Shown here: positions 1 through 6,500 of the stretch, piece by piece | Layout of the letters: each line of letters begins with the position of its first letter | Position numbering within the stretch: position 1 is the first letter of the stretch | NCBI GenBank assembly: GCA_002293265.1 | Contig: DBCW01000172.1 | Location: 17,644 to 26,381 of the forward strand | Direction of reading: 5' to 3' | Length of the DNA stretch: 8,738 nucleotides | DNA from: Eggerthellales bacterium UBA948 | Lineage (GTDB): Bacteria; Actinomycetota; Coriobacteriia; Coriobacteriales; UBA8131 | The notes under the pieces: model-generated | What the model was told of the DNA's origin: nothing | Seen by the model: the letters and a program-made list of their open reading frames with translations, nothing else | The model's database searches: none | Made by a program: the position numbers and the translations under genes

Positions 1-73
1 AATATATATAGCAAATATATACGTAATTCAGTATCAATAATATTAGAAATCTTATAATAGCGTATATATTAAT

Positions 74-111
74 AAGCCATTAATCCTGATAAATGGAGCT
101 TTTCTTTTTTT
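74..111 (+). terminator. possible intrinsic terminator of an upstream gene
   Basis: CCATT (77-81) can pair with AATGG (92-96). AAG (74-76) can extend the stem with CTT (99-101) if A97 and G98 are bulged. A T-rich tract follows directly (TTTTCTTTTTTT, 100-111). Stem plus U-tract is the layout of a Rho-independent terminator reading rightwards, and would end a gene lying left of the window. The stem is short, bulged and has a loop of about ten bases, so the call is tentative. Confidence 0.3.
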
Positions 112-138
112 AGATTTCTAGTATTATGTAACTGTTCC

Positions 139-157
139 TAAAGCTTAATCAGCTTTA
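139..157 (+). other. 7-bp inverted repeat (hairpin candidate 1)
   Basis: TAAAGCT (139-145) is exactly complementary to AGCTTTA (151-157) around the five-base loop TAATC. No T-run follows, so it does not look like a terminator. It could be an RNA hairpin in a long leader or a palindromic protein-binding site. A stem of this size can also occur by chance in AT-rich DNA. Confidence 0.3.
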
Positions 158-187
158 AGAATTACCAGGAAAGCTAAAGGTCATAAA

Positions 188-226
188 ATGGGGGTTCTAA
201 ATAAGCGTCAGATTGTTGAGGCTTAG
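188..226 (+). CDS. possible 12-residue leader ORF
   Basis: ATG at 188 opens MGVLNKRQIVEA and ends at TAG (224-226). AAAGG (176-180) lies seven bases upstream, a reasonable Shine-Dalgarno position. The frame is open back to TAA at 146-148 and reads as a basic, protein-like stretch, so it could instead be the decayed tail of an older gene. I know of no family for this peptide. Nothing in its composition (no run of one amino acid) suggests classical amino-acid attenuation. An ORF this short is easily a chance event. Confidence 0.12.
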   Translation: MGVLNKRQIVEA

Positions 227-252
227 CAATTTAAATGGGGAAAATGGGGCAA

Positions 253-270
253 AAATAGACGTAAATAGAC
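253..270. promoter_or_regulatory. AAATAGAC direct repeats, one helical turn apart
   Basis: AAATAGAC occurs at 253-260 and again at 263-270, with starts 10 bp apart, so both copies face the same side of the helix. A near copy AAATAGAT is at 340-347. Just upstream are two copies of AAATGGGG (233-240, 242-249), nine bases apart, with a third at 186-193. Tandem in-phase repeats upstream of a gene are a typical layout for a regulator-binding site. No regulator can be named and no promoter is placed, so function is inference. Confidence 0.25.
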
Positions 271-276
271 ACATTA

Positions 277-300
277 AAGCAGCATTGGTATTAGCTGCTT
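277..300 (+). other. 7-bp inverted repeat (hairpin candidate 2)
   Basis: AAGCAGC (277-283) is exactly complementary to GCTGCTT (294-300) around a ten-base loop. It is the most GC-rich stem of the leader (4 of 7 pairs). The following bases are only moderately T-rich (AGTTCTTGTGTATTT), so it is at best a weak terminator or attenuator. It could also be a 5'UTR structure or an operator. Confidence 0.3.
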
Positions 301-370
301 AGTTCTTGTGTATTTATGGCTACTCACCCAAGAAAAACTAAATAGATAGTAGGCACTACTTGTTATCAAA

Positions 371-391
371 AGCTTTGTTTTAAGCAAAGCT
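371..391 (+). other. 7-bp inverted repeat (hairpin candidate 3)
   Basis: AGCTTTG (371-377) is exactly complementary to CAAAGCT (385-391) around the seven-base loop TTTTAAG. It ends 65 bases before the ATG of the large gene, so it probably lies in the 5'UTR if transcription starts upstream of it. There is no T-run after it. It does not overlap the Shine-Dalgarno sequence, so it would not directly block translation. Confidence 0.3.
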
Positions 392-439
392 ATAAGCATT
401 TATAAGAGAAGGTTAAGCAAGGGCAAGATGCTTTACGTA

Positions 440-447
440 GGGAAGGG
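440..447 (+). promoter_or_regulatory. Shine-Dalgarno sequence for the giant adhesin
   Basis: The purine run GGGAAGGG lies nine bases before the ATG at 457, within the usual spacing range. It supports this ATG over the in-frame TTG at 448-450, which is only one base from the purine run and so far too close. The residues after the ATG form a normal signal peptide, which agrees. Confidence 0.7.
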
Positions 448-456
448 TTGAAAACA

Positions 457-582
457 ATGAGTGTAAGCCGAAGAAGGTACAAAAAGCAAAGCAGCGGACT
501 TGGAGTGCTGGGTAAGACATTGTCAGTACTTCTAGCCATAAATTTGGCTGTAATGTTTGCACTGCCGGTAGGCATTTTTGCA
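457..582 (+). other. signal peptide (residues 1-42)
   Basis: The first 20 residues are strongly basic (MSVSRRRYKKQ and a further Lys at 20). A hydrophobic core follows at about 21-36 (TLSVLLAINLAVMFAL), then a helix-breaking Pro37 and a short polar-neutral end VGIFA. Cleavage by signal peptidase I is likely after Ala42, just before Asp-Asp. The R-R pair is not followed by a Tat consensus, so Sec export is favoured. There is no YSIRK-type motif and no lipobox cysteine. Confidence 0.85.
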
Positions 583-3500
583 GACGACATAGTTGTCGCA
601 GGCGAAGATGCTACAGCTGAGTCTGAAGTGATCGACAAAGCTTCAGAAGAAAACAAGAATCAAGCCCAAGGGGGTGAAGAATCCACTTCTACACAGCCTG
701 ATGTTGCAAAAACAGAAGATGATAGTTCTGAAAATGATGCTGACAAACAAGACAAAAAGGCTGATGAAAGCCAAGAGGCCAACGAAGCCGAAAAATCCAA
801 TGAAGCAATGGAGACCGATGAGGCCAATAAAGCCACGGTTCAACCTTTTGGAGGTCCCATACCCGGCGTTCCCGGTGGAGTAACTGTTGATACATGGGCA
901 GAACTGCAAGCAGCAATTCTAGATACCTCTGTCTCAAGGATTGAGCTTACTCAAAACATAACAAAACCGGCCACACCAACAGGGGCAGCTACTTATCTAA
1001 TGAGTAGCGCCTCAAACGTGATAAACCGAACCCTTGTTGTTGATGGCAAGGGTTTCACTTTAGATTTTCGCAATGGCGGCACAGGAAATACGACCAACAA
1101 CGATGGTAATGCATTTCAGCTTTCTGCAGCCGCAGCGGGTGCAACTACATTTACACTTCAAAACATAGTGATAAACAGAAACGGTGCAACTGACACTCCG
1201 GTGATTGTAGCGTACGGAGCAGGCCCTGAGACAAACGGAAGCACGACTATTGGCAATAACTGGACAATCAACCTAGAAAATGTCACGAGTGCCAATGCTC
1301 CAACAGCCGGTCTGGTATATGCGCCGGATGCACACCTGGTTGTTAAGGGTATAGTTACGTGGGAGAACAGGGTAACCATTGATGCCACAGATTTAGACTA
1401 TGAAGTCATAAACGTAAGGGATCAGCTCTATACAGGAGAAGACACCATAGTTAGGCTTGCCAGTGACGATCAAGTTCTTCGTGCTCAGGTAAGGAACAGA
1501 GACAACATTATTAATGTTACCGATGGCGCAGAAGTATATATTTACTCACCCGCAGACACCAATGCAATTCAAATGGAAGAAAGCGATTCTACCTCTTACT
1601 CTACTACTTGTTGGGTCAAGGCTGATGGCGTCGGGTCATTGTTAGATGTAAGAGGTGTGCCAATGGGTGACGTTCAAGGCGTTTTATTCATGCGTGCACC
1701 TGACAATCAAGGCGGCTTCGAGTTTACCAATGGTGCCCATGTAAACATTGTGGCAGAGGCACCGGCAACCGCTTCTACCATATGGATGTACGTCGAAGGC
1801 AGCCAAATGATCATTGACGGAGAAGGAACCGTTGTAAATTTTGAGAACACACAACCTTGGAGTGGTTATGGCGCGGTAATGAGAATTTACCTAGTTGGCA
1901 ATCAGCAAATTATTGTAAGAAATAAAGGTGAGTTTAACGTTACGAAGCACAGACACACCAGCGGCGATAGGGCTGCTGCTATTAGATTTGGTACCGGTGA
2001 AAACAACTCATTTACTGTTGAGACCGGAGGCAGCGTAAATATCCACAACGAAGGTAATGGTAATGCTGCTACTAGCCCAAGTGCATTATACGCAAACGCT
2101 GCAATAGAATTTGATAACAGAGACTTCAGGTTTATAGTAAAAGACGAAGGGTCAAACATTAATTTGATCTCAGACTTTGGTGCAGTAGTTGCAGCCGGAG
2201 GTGAACGAGACGGACTTATTGATATGGGTGTTGGCACAACCTTTGTTGCACGGGGAAACATGAATAGTACTAGCCAAGGTATATTTACCGCCGGATATGG
2301 GTTTGACTTTGTTTGCGACAGACCGCTTTATTATGACTTCACAAATACAAATCCAACAGTTGGCGCCAGAGTTTTTGGTATTCAATCTTCCGGAACCGGT
2401 AACGATCAATCTAGATTTACAGGCGCAGCAACAGATATTGCTGTTTGGGGTAATGGCACGAGTCGCGTGGGTGGAACTGCAAATGCCACAAACTCTACCA
2501 ACAACCCTGTTGATGGCAATCCTTATAAAAGTTGGACACTTGTGGGCTACAGTTTAGCCGGTCCAAATTTTAATACACTTACGTCTACGGACGATCCTGA
2601 TTACTTTAATACCGGCGTGGATAATTTTGGCACGCAAGGTATGAATTCGTATAGGCGTATTTCCGGAAATAATGCTCAAGCTAGGATTCTCACTGCAGAG
2701 CCGGCTACCAACGCTGACAGATTTATACGCTGGACAGGTGTTGTTGCCGAAGGCGTTAAGTCTGATGACCGCCCAATATGGACCGATGAGGTCTTTGCTC
2801 GCATCCAAATTACAGAAAGTGGCCAGACCAGATCTTCTATTGCAGGAGAAGTGACCTCCATCAATCCCGATGAACTATACACGGTACAAACAGGTGTGAC
2901 AGAGCTCGATGGTGTAGTTCGCTATGATAATGAAGAGCTGCTCAAAACCGGCGATAGCTATAGCATGACTCAGCTTTGGCGCGGCGAATACGACGACCCG
3001 GCATCACCAAGAGTGCATGTTTCTTCTGACTCAAATATTATAAAAGACACAATTACTGTACAAGACGCTTTGCCACCGGTGCCGGCAGTGGTCTCTACAC
3101 CTGCCACCGGTAAAATGTGGGCGGGTATAACAAAAGAAGTTACAGGAACGTATAGTCTGGCAGACGCACAAGCAGCAGCAGAGCCACACAATCCCGATCC
3201 TGCAAAAACCCTGATTGCCGTTAGGACAAACTCCGGAGGAGTTGTTCAGGAGCGTATCGAAGAAGGCGGCGATCTAAAAGCCGACGGCACGTGGACATTT
3301 ATCTTTGAGGATGTCTCAGGTTTTCAAGAAGGCGATAAAGTTTACTTTGTACTTCAAGACGGTGCGACACCGGTTAATGAAAATCCTCTTGTAGACACTG
3401 CTTTTCATGACACTACTAAAAAGGCTGCTCCGTATCTATCAGTAAGTTTGCCGGATCTGATCCCCGAATCAACTCCTGCTGAGATTGGTCTTGACGAGGC

Positions 3501-6500
3501 CTATAGGCTGGCCGGTCTTAGCAGCAACCAACTTTACACAGATCTTCAAGACAAGATAGACGCCAATTTTGTTAAACGTGCCGGAAGTGACACAACTCTT
3601 CCGGAAGGCGCAACTGTTAATGGCGTTAATCCAACCGCGCCAAAACCGGGAGAATCCGGCTGGGGCGATGCAAGTATCTTTGGTAGCACAGATTACACCG
3701 AGAACAATCGTATTAGAGAAGATTTTAGAGCAGAGTATCCAAACGGCAAAGAATATACGGTTAACTTCTACGCTACAGGAGATCCAACAATAGTATCTAG
3801 TGAGACTATCACAGTGCTTCCATTTGCAACTCCATACATAGATGCTTCAGACTTTAGCGTTGCACCAAAAGTTGCCGACGAAATGATGGGAGAAGATGAC
3901 GCTACAAGGGATGCTTGGCTCATCGAAAAAGCCAAAGCAACAGCTCGCTTAGATTTAAATGACGATTGGAGTTCCGATAACGTTATTGTTACAGATATTG
4001 GAATCGTTACACCTGCAGTGCCGGGGGCAGAGTATACAGTTGAGTTTGCTGTAATTGGAAAGGCAGGACAACCTTACTTCACAACACAAATAACCGTAAA
4101 GATTGATGTTGATCCTGATATTCCCATGATTATTGCTGAACCCGCAAAGCTGTGGATTGATGACACAGAGATGCCTACAGGCTACATCAAAGCCAGTGAT
4201 TATGAAGAAAGCAAAATTTATAACACTGCCGGAGAAAAAGGTGGCGACCTATTCTATTTAGTTAGAGCCTGGAACCATGCCGGAGCAGGTGCAACAGAGC
4301 TTTCAAGCAGCGTAGAGTTTGTTAGCACTACACTGCCGCAAAATCCCAGATACGGCATTTACAGCTCAACTTACACAGTAATAAACAGTGATCGCGAAAG
4401 CATCACTGCCACACGTGCAATCATAGTAGGCCCGGTCGGTGACGTTTTAGGCTATAACTTTGTAGCTACTTCAGATGAGGTAACGGCAGCAAACACTGCT
4501 GAGAAAAAAGACACACTTATCCGCGAAGCAACATTTGCCCAGGCTTGGCAGATGGATGTAGAAGACGGCTTAGTTGAAGTTCCAACCAACGACATTATTG
4601 TTAACGGAAGAGACAATCTTTTAAATACCCCAACCGCAGAAGATGCCACATATAAAAATATGAGCCTTTCTTACGAGCCGGAAGATGTGACGGCTGTAGT
4701 CACACCTTTGCCCATTGAAACAAAAGTGTACGACAGAGACTTAATTGCCAGAGGCACAGATGTTAGCAACGATAAGTATGCGGTATTGGCAAACGACAAC
4801 ATCAGCCGCACAGATCTTGCCGCAAATGGTCACGGAAATGATAATGCATGGTTGATCGCTCAAGCCCAAGCTGAGGGCTTTAAGTTCTCTCTAAACAGCA
4901 CTGCACCTGGTACTTTAGGCACAACAGAAGATGTTAAGGCTCAGGTCATAAGTAACGATATGGCAAGCATGCCCAACCCAATCCCAAGAGCCGAACCCTA
5001 CAAAGTGGTCTTTGCTCCTGTAGGAGATACTGAAGTAACGGTGACAGTCAACTTCTACATTACTGTTGGTAATACTGCACCTACGATCACTTTCCCGTCT
5101 GAGGATAGTGCTCCTTTGGTAATTAAGCAAACACCCGGTGTGCCTCATATGCTTACAGCCGAGGAGATCAAAGCTAATATGATGGTCATCGACGCGCAAG
5201 AAAACATGATGACCCCCGGAGGATATCCTGATGAAAAGACTACCTTCTCCATTAACGGTGGTTCATTTGGTCTGACCAACAATGTCATCGATACACAAAA
5301 TATTGGTGTTTACAAAGTTGAGTACAGAGCAACCGACACAGGAACTCCGGCACTTTCCGGCACGGCAACCCGCGCCATAGTGGTAACCGATGGACGTGAG
5401 GTTATCGAAAAGGGAGATCCTGCTAATCCAACCGATGGCGTTATCCTTATGGCAAAAGACTTTGTCATGCTGCAAAGTGAAGTAGAAGGAACACGTGCAG
5501 AAGTTGACAGAGAATCTGCCGCAACGGCATATCTGGAAGACGGAACCTCATCAGTAGAAGGTGTTCCGGTCACGGCTACAATCAGCAACTTTACCCAAAG
5601 CGGTTGGATTGCTAATGCAGCAGAAGGAGAGTACTTCTTTGACTATGTAGTATCCGGTAGGGCTACCGTGGATGGCAAAGAAGTCAAAAAGACCATCAAG
5701 GGTATTGTGACCAGTGGAGATGTGATTTATAAAGCAGGGCCAAATGATCAATACTCAATTGTTGCTAATCACTTTGACCGTCTGATCTCAGAGGCCGATT
5801 TAATGCGCGACAATTTGTATCCCAAGATGATTGAGGCCGCAAATGCTCGTGTCTACAAAGTGGTCTCAAGTGCGCCTGATGCACGTATATCTATCAAGTC
5901 TACCGCGTTTCCCGGAAGCGCCGCCGCTCCTGCAGTGGTTGGTGATTATCCAACAACATATGGTGCTCAAAAGCTTGAAGCAGGCTCATGGGTAAATGTT
6001 GTATCAACTCCACGAGCAACTGAAGTTACTGCCAGAGCAAGCGTGATAATAGGCAAAAAACCGCAGCTTTGGGCGACAAGTCCTCTGGAGATCAACTTAG
6101 GAAGCCCATTTGATCGCAATATGGGAATCACTTTAACTGACGAAGATGACCCAGGTCTCACTGTTGATCAAGCAACGCTTACAGGTACGGTGGACAGCAC
6201 AACTCCGGGTCTTTATGCTCTGCAATATAGCTATACAGATCCGGAAGGCAACACAACACAGTATGCCTCTGAGGACGGTCAACGTGTGGTCGTAGTAAAT
6301 GACGGTCACTACGGTGTATCTTCTACTGCCGCTACAGCATCAACTTTGCCTCAAGATCTAAACGGACGCATACTTTATGCGACATCGTTTGTGATCAAGA
6401 AGGTTGATATTGCTACGGACGCAACTGCACAAATCCTTAACTTATCAAAAGCAAATGGCTATAACGGCAAGACTTCTAATCCTCTTGGAGAAACAAGCAT

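Larger units (their letters stand above)
1..456. other. AT-rich intergenic / 5' leader region without a supported gene
   Basis: No convincing protein-coding gene is visible on either strand here, and base composition is clearly richer in A and T than in the downstream gene. The region holds a T-rich tract with a weak stem (74-111), three 7-bp inverted repeats (139-157, 277-300, 371-391), three copies of AAATGGGG (186-193, 233-240, 242-249), two copies of AAATAGAC (253-260, 263-270) with a near copy AAATAGAT (340-347), and a 12-codon ORF with a Shine-Dalgarno-like sequence (188-226). I could not find a -35/-10 pair with good matches and 16-18 bp spacing, so the promoter of the large gene is not assigned. 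In the frame of the large gene the nearest upstream stop is TAA at 403-405. Confidence 0.75.

Noticed and set aside
53..58. TATAAT near the left end as a -10 box
   Set aside because: It is an exact consensus, but in a very AT-rich stretch with no acceptable -35 at 16-18 bp, and about 400 bases from the gene.
285..316. TTGGTA with TATTTA as a possible promoter
   Set aside because: The spacing is 20 bp and the -10 match is weak. The -35 element would also lie in the loop of a hairpin. Not good enough to annotate.
448..450. In-frame TTG as an alternative start of the adhesin
   Set aside because: It is directly next to the purine-rich Shine-Dalgarno sequence, which is too close for initiation. 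ATG at 457 has proper spacing and begins a normal signal peptide.
390..656. Minus-strand frame of 88 codons covering the start of the adhesin gene
   Set aside because: It overlaps the Shine-Dalgarno sequence and signal-peptide codons of the main gene, which are far better supported. Its Ser/Leu-rich sequence looks like a complement shadow.
674..883. Plus-strand frame of 69 codons, very Lys/Pro/Met-rich
   Set aside because: It is the shifted reading of the acidic linker codons (GAA, GCC, AAA), overlaps the main gene completely, and has low-complexity composition explained by that.
1902..2261. Minus-strand open frame of 119 codons over the beta-helix region
   Set aside because: Its Ser/Pro/Leu-rich translation is the usual complement of an Asn/Gly/Thr-rich coding frame. 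No sign of an independent gene was seen.
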